A stretch of 64,000 nucleotides of DNA from Euhalothece natronophila Z-M001. Lineage in GTDB: Bacteria > Cyanobacteriota > Cyanobacteriia > Cyanobacteriales > Rubidibacteraceae. The number at the start of each line of letters is the position of its first letter. Positions within the stretch are counted from its first letter, which is position 1. The DNA lies in assembly GCF_007904085.1 (NCBI RefSeq), contig NZ_CP042326.1, positions 124,001-188,000 on the forward strand, read 5' to 3'. The notes beneath the pieces are model-generated. The model worked only from the letters and a program-made list of their open reading frames with translations. It was not told the origin of the DNA and made no database searches. The translations under genes were made by a program, and so were the position numbers. Shown in pieces: positions 9,053 through 17,463 of this stretch.

Positions 9053-10922
9053 TGTCAGTTTCTTCTTCCTCCTCTTGCTCCTCTTCCGCCCGATTTCTTA
9101 ACTCTTGTTCCCACTCTTGGATCCTGCCTCTAACTTCTTGATAAATACCGCTATGAGAGGGAATTTGTTCAGCCACTCGGATAGCACTAATCAGATTCTC
9201 CTGATCAGCCCGTTGGAGAGCAATGGAGTAAATCCGTTGACTCCACTGGTTAATTAAACGCTCTGCTCGCTGACGATATTGATCAGAATTTCGGGCTGGG
9301 GCGATCGTTTCAATGGCTTCTAAGAGAGCGTCTTGAGTGCGTCTTTGAGCAATTCGTTGGGCTTGTTCAATGCTTTCTCTGGCGGTAATGGTGTTTCGCC
9401 AACGACGGATACGCTCTTGGGCATCTGAATAAAGAGCGCGATTAGAGCCAATTTCTTCAGCTTTCGCGATCGCGTCTTCTAGTCGTCCTTGATTGGCTAA
9501 GCGAGTCGCTTCCGATAAAATCGGTCGATCTTCAATCCGTTGAATTTCCGCCCGCCAGTTAGCAATTTTTTGACGAGCTTCCGAATAAAGGGCTCGGTTG
9601 GAATCAATTTGACTTGCCACAGTAATCGCTGATTCATAAGCCTCAATATTACGATTTCTAGCAAGGTTTCTGGCGCGATTGAGAATCGGGCGATCTTCTC
9701 GTACTTGAATCGTCCGAGTCCATTCTTGTTGCAATTGTACAGCTTCTTGATAACGAGGATTTCCCCTTGGCACATCATCCGCTTTTTCTATAGCATCCCG
9801 AAAATCGGCAAGGCTTCCTCCTCGCGCATAGTCTTTAGCTTGATTAATGACTTTGATATCGTCAATTTCGTTTTCCCAGCGACCGATTAAATTTTGAGCC
9901 TGACGATAAAAAGGACGATCTGATTCGAGTTCTTCGGCTCGCGCGATCGCCTCTTCTAAGCCCCCCACTGTTCCGAGTTGAGCTTGAGATCCAGCTAAAG
10001 CAATCGCCCTTAAATCAGCAACTTCTTCATCTAATTCTAAACGACTCGGAATCGCTTGAGTTACCTGCAACACCAGTTGCCAATTCCGTTGCTCTAAATT
10101 GTCTTCAGCTTTTGTCATTAAGGCTTTACCCACATCCGTAATCAGAGATTGAGCAATTCGATAAGAATAACTGTCTTCGCCAATCTCTTCCGCTTTTTCT
10201 AAAGCCTCCAGTAAATTATCCACACCTCCTTGACTATAGAGTTCTTGGGCTTCTTCTAAAACTTCTCCTTCGGCTTGAGCTTCTTCAATCACACTAATTA
10301 GTTCTTGATAGCGACGGTTAGCGAAATAGTCATTATCAAGGTCAACTAACTTTCCCGCTTCATCAAAAGCCGCATTCCATTCCGTTTCATATAATTTGGC
10401 TTCCACATTGTCTTCAATCTCTTGTCCTCTTTCGCGAATTTCTTGCCAGCGAGCTTTCTTTTCTGCAATTACCTCTTGTGAAGCCACATCCTCAGGAATT
10501 CCCTCGGCAATTGCTAATGCTTCTTCCCAGTTTCCTGCTTGGAAATGTTGTTCTCCTAAGACTAAAATTTCCTCTGACCAAATTTGAATATTCTGATTGA
10601 TTTCTTGGCGCAGGGGATGATCTTCGGGTAATGTGGCAATTAGATTAATGGCTTGAATTAAACTTTCTGCATCCCCCTCTTGGGCCATGACGTGAGCGCA
10701 GTATAAGCGTTGCGACCCAGAAGCTAGGGGCCAAAACACTGTTTCACAATCTTCAGACTCATTGAAATTAAGTAACACTGCAGTAGCAGCATAGCCAGTT
10801 ACTCCAAAACTCAACATAATCAGAATAGCCCAAACCTTCCAGCCTAAAAGCGTAGTAATCTTTTGCCAAAGATTAAGCTCGGGCTGAGTTTGTGATTGTG
10901 AGGGAAGAGACTGATTTGCCAT
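9039..10922 (-). CDS. Single-pass membrane protein with helical repeats
   Basis: This 627-aa protein has a short N-terminal tail, one transmembrane helix (about residues 31-52, WAILIMLSFGVTGYAATAVLL), and a long extramembrane region of degenerate helical repeats. The repeating unit is about 40 residues and resembles A-I-x-x-A-x-x-I-x-S-N-R-x-L-Y-x-x-A-x-x-x-I-x-x-W. It recurs across roughly residues 300-610, as in TPR/Sel1-like solenoids. The C-terminus is a glutamate run. Similar cyanobacterial proteins are often auto-named chromosome segregation ATPase, but I see no Walker motif. The role is unknown; a scaffolding function is a guess. It is convergent with, and overlaps by 14 nt, the small membrane protein gene. 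Confidence 0.8.
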   Translation of the reverse strand: MANQSLPSQSQTQPELNLWQKITTLLGWKVWAILIMLSFGVTGYAATAVLLNFNESEDCETVFWPLASGSQRLYCAHVMAQEGDAESLIQAINLIATLPEDHPLRQEINQNIQIWSEEILVLGEQHFQAGNWEEALAIAEGIPEDVASQEVIAEKKARWQEIRERGQEIEDNVEAKLYETEWNAAFDEAGKLVDLDNDYFANRRYQELISVIEEAQAEGEVLEEAQELYSQGGVDNLLEALEKAEEIGEDSYSYRIAQSLITDVGKALMTKAEDNLEQRNWQLVLQVTQAIPSRLELDEEVADLRAIALAGSQAQLGTVGGLEEAIARAEELESDRPFYRQAQNLIGRWENEIDDIKVINQAKDYARGGSLADFRDAIEKADDVPRGNPRYQEAVQLQQEWTRTIQVREDRPILNRARNLARNRNIEAYESAITVASQIDSNRALYSEARQKIANWRAEIQRIEDRPILSEATRLANQGRLEDAIAKAEEIGSNRALYSDAQERIRRWRNTITARESIEQAQRIAQRRTQDALLEAIETIAPARNSDQYRQRAERLINQWSQRIYSIALQRADQENLISAIRVAEQIPSHSGIYQEVRGRIQEWEQELRNRAEEEQEEEEETDTNSD

Positions 10923-11229
10923 AATGAATTTCCCAAATTAATAAACTGAGATTAGTGAAAACGATCCCCCTCTTAGGGTAGCATCAATGTAAGTTTCAGT
11001 TTGCTTCACTTTCTATCTAAGTAGCGCAAGAGGATGCTCACGCTTTGCCCTGCCCCGTTATAGTCGTCAGGCGCGGGCGGGTAGATGGGGCTTTCAAGGG
11101 GGCGAATGCGATTCGCCCCACAGCCCCTCATGAATTGCGCCAAAAAAACAAACTCCGTCAGAAGATCGTTACACGAGTTGTAAATTGTGTAGAAACGGTT
11201 AAACTGGAATTATTAAAGTTCAAAATCCA

Positions 11230-12501
11230 ATGCTTACCCTTTCTTACGAGTATAAGTTAGAACCAAACCAACTCCAAATTAGCATGATCGAGCAGACCCT
11301 CGGTGTTTGTCGAACAGTTTGGAATTATGCTCTTAGAGAAAGAAAGGATTGGATCAACTCTCGAAAATGTCCTGTCAACGCTTGTTCCATTGAACAGGAA
11401 TATCTGATCCCTGCCGATGAACCTTATCCGAGTTATTCAAGGCAAGCAAAGGCTCTAACTGAGGCGAAGAAAAATAGCGAACGCCTTAAATCAGTTAATG
11501 CCCAAGTGCTTCAACAAGTCTTGAGAACTTTGGACAGGGCTTTCTCTGACATGAGAGCCAGAGGGTTCGGTTTTCCTAGATTCAAGAACAAGTATCGTTT
11601 AAGGTCTTATCTGATTCCTCAGCTAAAAGGAGAGGTATTAAAAGGAAATCAAGTTAAACTACCTCAATTAGGTTGGGTTAGATTCAGAAAGTCCAGAGAT
11701 ATCCCAGAAGGATTTAAGGTAAAACAAGTAAGAGTGATCAGAAAAGCCTCTGGTTACTTTGTCATGCTTTCCCTTCAGTTAGATGTGGATGTTCCTCAAC
11801 CTTTCCCTCACGGTCATCCAAGAGGGTTAGACTTAGGCTTTGATAAGTTTGTTGCTACTTCTGATGGTTTAGAAATTAAAAGACCTCGGTTTTTAGAGTC
11901 TCTACAAAGGAAGCTGAAATTGCTCCAACGTAAGCTTAAGAACAAAAAGAAAGGGTCAAATAACCGACATCAACTAAACAGAAAGATAGCAAGAGTTCAC
12001 CAACGTATCTCTGACACTCGTAAAGATTGGCACTTCAAACTTGCTCATCAATTGTGCGATGAAGCAGGGATGATCTTTGTCGAAGACATCAATTTCCGTT
12101 CGTGGCAACGAGGAATGTTATCCAAACACGCTGCGGATGCTGGCTTTGGTCAGTTTGTAAACATCCTTCAATGGGTTTGTTGGAAACGTGATGTTTACTT
12201 TGCCAAAGTTGACAAAGATGGCACCTCTCAAGAATGTAGCCAATGTGGAGCGAATACAGGTAAAAAGACTCTAGATGTTAGGGTTCATCACTGCCCTGAA
12301 TGTGGTTACATTGGTTCAAGAGATGTGGTGAGTGCTGAGGTGATCAGAAATCGAGGGTTGTCTGACCTCGGGCAGGGGTTGGACATAAAACAAATTGCCT
12401 GTGGAGGCGATCTGACGGGGATGGAGGCAACTTCGTCTAGTCAAGAGCCTGAAACAGGAAACCTAGTCGCAAGGCTAGGAATCTCCCATAATAGCGCGTA
12501 G
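11230..12501 (+). CDS. tnpB: TnpB RNA-guided nuclease of an IS605-type element
   Basis: This 423-aa protein has the N-terminal helix-turn-helix typical of OrfB/TnpB and a RuvC-like core. The catalytic acidic residues appear intact: D201 in GLDLGF, E285 in FVEDI and D365 in GSRDVVSA. A zinc-finger pair, CSQCG and CPECG, lies between the last two. TnpB proteins are omega-RNA-guided DNA nucleases that keep IS200/605 elements in place after excision. The usual DRD-N-AA motif is altered to SRD-V-SA but keeps the second aspartate. The guide RNA would be expected at the 3' end of the gene and downstream (about 12400-12524). Confidence 0.9.
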   Translation: MLTLSYEYKLEPNQLQISMIEQTLGVCRTVWNYALRERKDWINSRKCPVNACSIEQEYLIPADEPYPSYSRQAKALTEAKKNSERLKSVNAQVLQQVLRTLDRAFSDMRARGFGFPRFKNKYRLRSYLIPQLKGEVLKGNQVKLPQLGWVRFRKSRDIPEGFKVKQVRVIRKASGYFVMLSLQLDVDVPQPFPHGHPRGLDLGFDKFVATSDGLEIKRPRFLESLQRKLKLLQRKLKNKKKGSNNRHQLNRKIARVHQRISDTRKDWHFKLAHQLCDEAGMIFVEDINFRSWQRGMLSKHAADAGFGQFVNILQWVCWKRDVYFAKVDKDGTSQECSQCGANTGKKTLDVRVHHCPECGYIGSRDVVSAEVIRNRGLSDLGQGLDIKQIACGGDLTGMEATSSSQEPETGNLVARLGISHNSA

Positions 12502-12524
12502 CGTTTGACGGGAGAGGATGTCAA
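12400..12524 (+). ncRNA. Putative omega-RNA scaffold at TnpB right end
   Basis: By analogy with known TnpB systems, the transcript spanning the last tnpB codons and the right-end hairpins would form the omega-RNA, with the guide just beyond the TGTCAA end at about 12525. The hairpins are seen; the RNA is inferred. Confidence 0.4.
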
Positions 12525-12596
12525 CATAAGAGGGGGATTCCTACTGTTTCCAATTTGCTAGAGTACGAAAGTAAATGTTACTACAGGTGAAGACAA

Positions 12597-12755
12597 ATGA
12601 AGAAAATTATCTGTTGTTTAACTAAACCCTTGCGAGTGGCAGCCGGTTTACTATTAGTGCTTCTAGGGAGTATTCCCACCATTTTAGTCCCTGGAATTGG
12701 TTTATTTCTCGGATTACCATTCCTATTAGCAGGTGGTGCGCTTATTTGCTCCTAA
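12597..12755 (+). CDS. Small hydrophobic membrane protein (52 aa)
   Basis: A short open frame encodes 52 residues: a basic, Cys-containing N-terminus (MKKIICCLTKPLR), then hydrophobic stretches (about residues 14-30 and 33-50) broken by IPTILVPGIG. A GGTGAAGAC purine-rich stretch lies 5-12 nt before ATG. A strong terminator follows 24 nt after the stop, which supports a real, separately transcribed gene. The VPGIGLFLGLPFLLAGG pattern faintly recalls the PGPGW transmembrane family, but this is not secure. Function is unknown. Confidence 0.6.
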   Translation: MKKIICCLTKPLRVAAGLLLVLLGSIPTILVPGIGLFLGLPFLLAGGALICS

Positions 12756-12778
12756 AATCAAGTTTTTACGTTCAGCTA

Positions 12779-12806
12779 AGGTCAGGTGGATGTTTCTGCC
12801 TGACCT
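12779..12806 (+). terminator. Rho-independent terminator
   Basis: A perfect 8-bp stem AGGTCAGG / CCTGACCT with a 12-nt loop is followed by the T-rich tail GTTTATTTTATT. It closes the small membrane protein gene. Confidence 0.8.
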
Positions 12807-12900
12807 GTTTATTTTATTCTGAGCGATCTTAACCGTTTTTTCCAATTATGAGCAGAAAGAAAGCGTTATAAAGAGACTAGAGCTTAGGTCTAGAGAAGTC

Positions 12901-15618
12901 ATGCAAGCACAAACTGTTACCAATGATCCAGCCCATGATTTTTTGGGAACTCGTCAACCGTTAGATGCCATCTTTGCCCCGAAAAGTGTTGCTGTCATTG
13001 GGGCAAGTGAAAAAAAGGGAAGTGTGGGACGAACTTTGTTATGGAATTTAATTAGTAATCCCTTTGGGGGGACGGTTTATCCGGTTAATCCTAAACGAAA
13101 TAGCATTCTGGGAATTAAAGCCTATGCTAGTTTAAATGCTATCCCTGATCCCGTAGATTTAGCGATTATTGCTACTCCTGCACCGAGTGTCTCTCAGGTG
13201 ATCAAGGACTGTACTTACAAAGGGGTCAAAGGGGCAATTATTATTTCCGCAGGATTTAAAGAAATTGGTGAACAGGGAATTGCCTTAGAACAAGAGATTA
13301 AAGCCGAAGCCCAAGCCCATAATTTACGGATTGTGGGGCCAAATTGCCTGGGAGTTATGAATCCTCATTATGGACTCAATGCTACCTTTGGCAGTGCCAT
13401 GGCGTTACCCGGAAATGTGGGCTTTATTAGCCAGAGTGGGGCTTTGTGTACTTCAATTTTAGATTGGAGCTTTCGGGAAAATGTCGGTTTTAGTGCCTTT
13501 GTCTCCATTGGCTCCATGTTAGATGTCAATTGGGGAGATTTAATTGATTATTTAGGAGATGATCCTAATACTCATAGCATTGTCATTTATATGGAATCTA
13601 TTGGCGATGCGCGATCATTTCTTTCGGCTGCTCGAGAAGTGGCGTTAACGAAACCAATTATTGTGATTAAATCGGGGCGAACTTCCGCTGCCGCCCAAGC
13701 TGCTGCCTCTCATACTGGGGCCTTAGCGGGAAGTGATGATGTTTTAGATGCCGCATTTCGGCGCTGTGGTGTCTTACGAGTGGATACGATCGATGATTTA
13801 TTTAACTTGGCAGAAATTTTAGCGAAACAACCGCGTCCAAAAGGCAATCGCTTAACGATTTTAACTAATGCTGGGGGGCCAGGAGTCTTAGCCACAGATG
13901 CCCTCATTCGTCGCGGGGGAAAGTTAGCTGAATTAGCTCCAGAGACAATTCAAGCACTTAATGACTGTCTGCCTACTCACTGGAGTCATGGTAATCCGAT
14001 TGATATTTTAGGGGATGCTGATCCCCAACGCTATGAGAGCGCGATCGCGCAAGTAGCAAAAGATCCCAATAGTGATGGCTTACTGGTAATTTTAACCCCT
14101 CAAGCCATGACTAATCCCACAAAAATAGCGGAAAGCCTGAGTAATTTCTCACAATTGCAAGGAAAGCCTGTCTTAGCCAGTTGGATGGGGGGGAATAGTG
14201 TCGAACAGGGAGAAAAACTGCTAAATGATGCTAATATCTTTACCCTTCCTTATCCAGATACGGCGGCCCAGGTGTTTAACTTGATGTGGCGTTATAGTTA
14301 CAACTTACAGGGAATTTACGAAACTCCTATTCTCAGGGAAGGAAGAAAACCTGATTATCAGCAAGTAGAGACAATTTTTAGCCAAGTTTATCGCTCTCAG
14401 CGAACTCTGCTGACCGAATATGAATCAAAACAACTCCTTAACGCTTATCATATTCCGACGGTAGAAACACGGCTAGCAACTAGCATAGAGGAAGCGGTTA
14501 ACCAAGCCAACGCGATCGGGTATCCAGTTGTCTTAAAACTCTCTTCAGAAACTATTACCCATAAAACTGATGTGGGAGGAGTGCAGCTCAACCTTAAAAA
14601 TGCAACTGAAGTTGAAGTAGCTTATCAGCAGATCCAAAATTCTGTTTCTCCTGAACATTTCCAAGGGGTAACCGTACAACCCATGTTAAAACTAGACGGT
14701 TACGAATTAATTTTGGGTAGTAGCCTCGATCCCCAATTTGGCCCCGTGTTGCTATTTGGAACAGGTGGCTCGTTAGTAGAAGTATTTCAAGATCGCGCCT
14801 TAGCTCTACCGCCTCTAAATACTACCTTAGCACGGCGGATGATGGAACAAACTCGCATTTACCAGGCTTTACAGGGAGTTAGAGGACGCACCGCGGTAGA
14901 TTTAGAAGCCCTAGAACAGCTTTTAGTTCAGTTTAGCCAATTAGTGGTGGAACAACCGCAAATTAAAGAAATTGATATCAATCCTCTTTTAGCTCAAACG
15001 CCAGAAGCAGGAGGCAGTATCGCCCTTGATGCGCGAGTGGTTTTACATGATCAGGTGACAAGTGACTCAAAACCTGCAATCCGTCCTTATCCCACTCAAT
15101 ATATTACGCAATGGCAACTTAAAGATAAAACACCTGTAACGATTCGTCCAATTCGTCCTGAGGATGAACCTTTAATTCGATCTTTTCACGGAACTTTATC
15201 AGAAGAAAGTGTGTATCTACGGTATGCTCATCTAATTAGCCAAGCCCATCGTATTACTCACACTCGTCTTACCCGCATTTGCTTTATTGATTATGATCGG
15301 GAACTGGCTTTAGTCGCTGATCATGAAGATGCTTCGGGTAATCATTACATTCTCGGTGTGGGAAGACTGAGTCAAATTAAAGGTAGTAATCAGGCTGAGT
15401 TTGGAATGTTAATTAGTGATCACTATCAAGGACAAGGATTAGGAACAAAATTTTTACAGCAATTGATTAATATTGCTAAACAGGAAGAATTAGAAGGAAT
15501 TATTGCTTACATTCTTCCAGAAAACCGTCCTATGCAAAAAATCTGTCAACGATTAGGATTTACTTTGAGAAAAGATACGGAGGAAGAGATGATGGTTGCG
15601 GAGTTGACTTTAAAATAA
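12901..15618 (+). CDS. ADP-forming acyl-CoA synthetase fused to GNAT acetyltransferase
   Basis: This 905-aa protein has the domain order of the Pat/YfiQ and ACD families. An N-terminal CoA-binding Rossmann domain ([18 protein letters not shown]) is followed by succinyl-CoA-ligase-like domains with [11 protein letters not shown] (H271). An ATP-grasp domain spans about 490-720 ([17 protein letters not shown]), and a C-terminal GNAT domain spans about 740-905 ([12 protein letters not shown]). ADP-forming acetyl-CoA synthetases interconvert acyl-CoA and acid with ATP synthesis. Pat enzymes use the GNAT domain to acetylate lysines and have lost the catalytic His. Here the phospho-His candidate is kept, so both activities may be present. 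ATG 12901 begins a stand-alone gene. Confidence 0.88.
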   Translation: MQAQTVTNDPAHDFLGTRQPLDAIFAPKSVAVIGASEKKGSVGRTLLWNLISNPFGGTVYPVNPKRNSILGIKAYASLNAIPDPVDLAIIATPAPSVSQVIKDCTYKGVKGAIIISAGFKEIGEQGIALEQEIKAEAQAHNLRIVGPNCLGVMNPHYGLNATFGSAMALPGNVGFISQSGALCTSILDWSFRENVGFSAFVSIGSMLDVNWGDLIDYLGDDPNTHSIVIYMESIGDARSFLSAAREVALTKPIIVIKSGRTSAAAQAAASHTGALAGSDDVLDAAFRRCGVLRVDTIDDLFNLAEILAKQPRPKGNRLTILTNAGGPGVLATDALIRRGGKLAELAPETIQALNDCLPTHWSHGNPIDILGDADPQRYESAIAQVAKDPNSDGLLVILTPQAMTNPTKIAESLSNFSQLQGKPVLASWMGGNSVEQGEKLLNDANIFTLPYPDTAAQVFNLMWRYSYNLQGIYETPILREGRKPDYQQVETIFSQVYRSQRTLLTEYESKQLLNAYHIPTVETRLATSIEEAVNQANAIGYPVVLKLSSETITHKTDVGGVQLNLKNATEVEVAYQQIQNSVSPEHFQGVTVQPMLKLDGYELILGSSLDPQFGPVLLFGTGGSLVEVFQDRALALPPLNTTLARRMMEQTRIYQALQGVRGRTAVDLEALEQLLVQFSQLVVEQPQIKEIDINPLLAQTPEAGGSIALDARVVLHDQVTSDSKPAIRPYPTQYITQWQLKDKTPVTIRPIRPEDEPLIRSFHGTLSEESVYLRYAHLISQAHRITHTRLTRICFIDYDRELALVADHEDASGNHYILGVGRLSQIKGSNQAEFGMLISDHYQGQGLGTKFLQQLINIAKQEELEGIIAYILPENRPMQKICQRLGFTLRKDTEEEMMVAELTLK

Positions 15619-15621
15619 AAA

Positions 15622-15694
15622 TGCCAGGACGCAGATTTGAACTGCGGACACGGGGATTTTCAGTCCCCTGCTCTACCAACTGAGCTATCCCGGC
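15622..15694 (-). tRNA. tRNA-Phe (GAA)
   Basis: A 73-nt cloverleaf reads on the minus strand. The acceptor GCCGGGA pairs with TCCTGGC. The D arm carries AGCTCAGTTGGTAGAGC, the anticodon stem GGGGA/TCCCC holds GAA, and the T arm is GCAGTTCAAATCTGC, with discriminator A. The 3' CCA is not encoded. It sits between two plus-strand genes. Confidence 0.96.
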
Positions 15695-15829
15695 TTTTGT
15701 TTTGCGCTTCCCTAATATAGCAGATAAATTTTAGCTTAACAAGTTCTATGAGAAAATTTATTTCTCAATTCGTTTCGCGTTACAGTAGATGAGAAAATTA
15801 AAGAGGCTAGTATCCTGATTACGCAATCT

Positions 15830-16462
15830 ATGAGCCAATCATCGGCAAATGTAATGACCAACGAAGTTCCTTTAGACCAACAGAGACCTTGGTTATGGGA
15901 AAACCTTCCCGACTATCCTATCTCAGTGCGAGGATGTTCCGGTCGCACCGCACAAGAGATTGATTTGTTGTTGCTCGCCTTAGAAGCTCTCGAATTAGCT
16001 AGTTCAGAACGGATGCTAGCGACAGCAAAAAAATTTAATTTAGCAGATATTATTCCTAATCGCGTTGTTTTGTGGCGGTTACGTTGTACAAACCCTTGGC
16101 GACGCTCTTATATGCGACGACATTTACAATTAGAGCAAGCAAAGGCTTTAACGATTATTGCTACAGCGCGATCGCGCCAACTTACTTTTCTCATCCGTCA
16201 ATTATTACTAGCAGAGCAACAATTACGGGAAAAAGAACTCCCAATTCGACAAAATGTTCGTCTCAAGTGGTATCTAGATCGATTTCGCGCACATTTCCGA
16301 GGACGAATGAATCCCCGTCGCGCGAGAATTATTGAGTATATTGCTTCACCAGAGCAAATGGATGAGCTAGCCATTTCATTACTCAGAAAACTTTTATTTG
16401 CAACAGGAACTGCCGGCGCACAAAGGTTATGGTGTAGTTTATTTGATGGGGAGGTAAAATGA
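15830..16462 (+). CDS. DUF3038 family protein
   Basis: This 210-aa soluble, Arg/Leu-rich helical protein belongs to the cyanobacterial DUF3038 family (VRGCSGRTAQEIDLLLLALEALELASSE, near residues 34-61, then NRVVLWRLRCTNPWRR). Function is unknown. The stop overlaps the next start by 4 nt (ATGA), so translation is probably coupled to the DUF4335 gene, its usual neighbour in cyanobacteria. The start is ATG 15830, with MSQSSANVM at the N-terminus; ATG at 15854 is a possible alternative. Confidence 0.82.
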   Translation: MSQSSANVMTNEVPLDQQRPWLWENLPDYPISVRGCSGRTAQEIDLLLLALEALELASSERMLATAKKFNLADIIPNRVVLWRLRCTNPWRRSYMRRHLQLEQAKALTIIATARSRQLTFLIRQLLLAEQQLREKELPIRQNVRLKWYLDRFRAHFRGRMNPRRARIIEYIASPEQMDELAISLLRKLLFATGTAGAQRLWCSLFDGEVK

Positions 16463-17463
16463 CAATTCGCCGTCAATACAGTCTGCCCAACTGTTCTTTA
16501 ATCCTTGATGGTTGGACAAAAGATATAAGTGACAATGAAGGGGAAAATGGACGACCCGTCATGTCAGTATTAACGAATGCTGAATGTCGATTTACTGCTA
16601 AAACGGAGCAGGATTCTTTGAAAGGCGATCGCGAATTTCTCGAAAGTTTACTTCGTGCAGTTAATCATTACGCCCAGTATATATTAAGTGGTCTTGAGGC
16701 AAAAAATAAGCAAGATTGGGTATCGGAAAAAGTTAAACTAGAGCCAATTCCTAAAAGCAACCGCCACCGCTTACAATATATTCATAAAGAAGAAGGGAAA
16801 CCAGAAACAACCGAAACAGTTGATTTAACTACCGTCGAGTTATTTGATCTAATTGAAGCGGTTGATCAGCTATCAAATGATGCTACTACCTTGCCAGAAT
16901 TAACCTTTAGCATCAAACCCAATTCTCGTCGGATTCGCAGGCAAGAAGAACCCCTTGCCAAAAAAGCTACGCCAGCCCTTAGTGGGGTAGCCAGTCTCAC
17001 AGTAGCCGCGATCGCGCTATTCTTTGTGCCTGTCCCCGAAATGCGAGAAGCTGAACTCACCGAAACTCGAGATCCTAGAGAAGAAGAAACACTCCCTGAT
17101 GGTGAAAATGGTGACATCATTCCCTCAGGAATTGAAGAAGTCTTAGAAGTTGTTCCCGCAATGGAAGATTCTGAAGAAATTGAAGCTCTCGCAGGGCAGT
17201 TACAAACGAGAATTGAAGAAAATTGGGAAGAACAAGGCTTAGTAGAAGAATCCCTTAGTTATCGCGTTTGGGTCACCTCCGAGGGAGATCTTCTTGCCTT
17301 TCAACCCCTTTCTGATCCTGATCAGAATATTGCAGAAGTTCCTGCTTTACCGAACTTACTCTCTGCGGTTCCAGAAGAAACCACCCCTGAAGGAATTGAA
17401 GCCATAGCCGAATTACAAGTCGTTTTTGATCCGACGGGAACTGTGGAAGTAATGACCGAATGA
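16459..17463 (+). CDS. DUF4335 family single-pass membrane protein
   Basis: This 334-aa protein has an N-terminal domain (about residues 1-150, beginning TIRRQYSLPNCSLILDGW) and one transmembrane segment at about 172-190 (PALSGVASLTVAAIALFFV). An acidic, probably lumenal or periplasmic tail of about 140 residues follows. This layout fits DUF4335. It is translationally coupled (ATGA overlap) to DUF3038, and the partnership suggests the two act together at a membrane; function is unknown. The last 51 nt overlap the 3' end of the convergent DinG-like gene. Confidence 0.82.
   Translation: MTIRRQYSLPNCSLILDGWTKDISDNEGENGRPVMSVLTNAECRFTAKTEQDSLKGDREFLESLLRAVNHYAQYILSGLEAKNKQDWVSEKVKLEPIPKSNRHRLQYIHKEEGKPETTETVDLTTVELFDLIEAVDQLSNDATTLPELTFSIKPNSRRIRRQEEPLAKKATPALSGVASLTVAAIALFFVPVPEMREAELTETRDPREEETLPDGENGDIIPSGIEEVLEVVPAMEDSEEIEALAGQLQTRIEENWEEQGLVEESLSYRVWVTSEGDLLAFQPLSDPDQNIAEVPALPNLLSAVPEETTPEGIEAIAELQVVFDPTGTVEVMTE

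Larger units (their letters stand above)
11037..12524 (+). mobile_element. IS200/IS605-type element, TnpB only
   Basis: The proposed left end carries CTCACGCTTTGC (11037-11048), which is shared exactly with the other TnpB element (54940-54951). The right end carries a CCTAG/CTAGG hairpin (12462-12479), a CTCCC/GGGAG hairpin (12483-12514) and terminal TGTCAA (12519-12524), again shared with the other element. No TnpA (Y1 transposase) gene is present, so movement would need TnpA in trans. The ends are approximate. The first 190 nt are non-coding. Confidence 0.65.

Noticed and set aside
11045-11260. 71-aa frame before the first TnpB
   Set aside because: It lies within the IS left end, has no ribosome site and overlaps the tnpB start; composition does not look coding.
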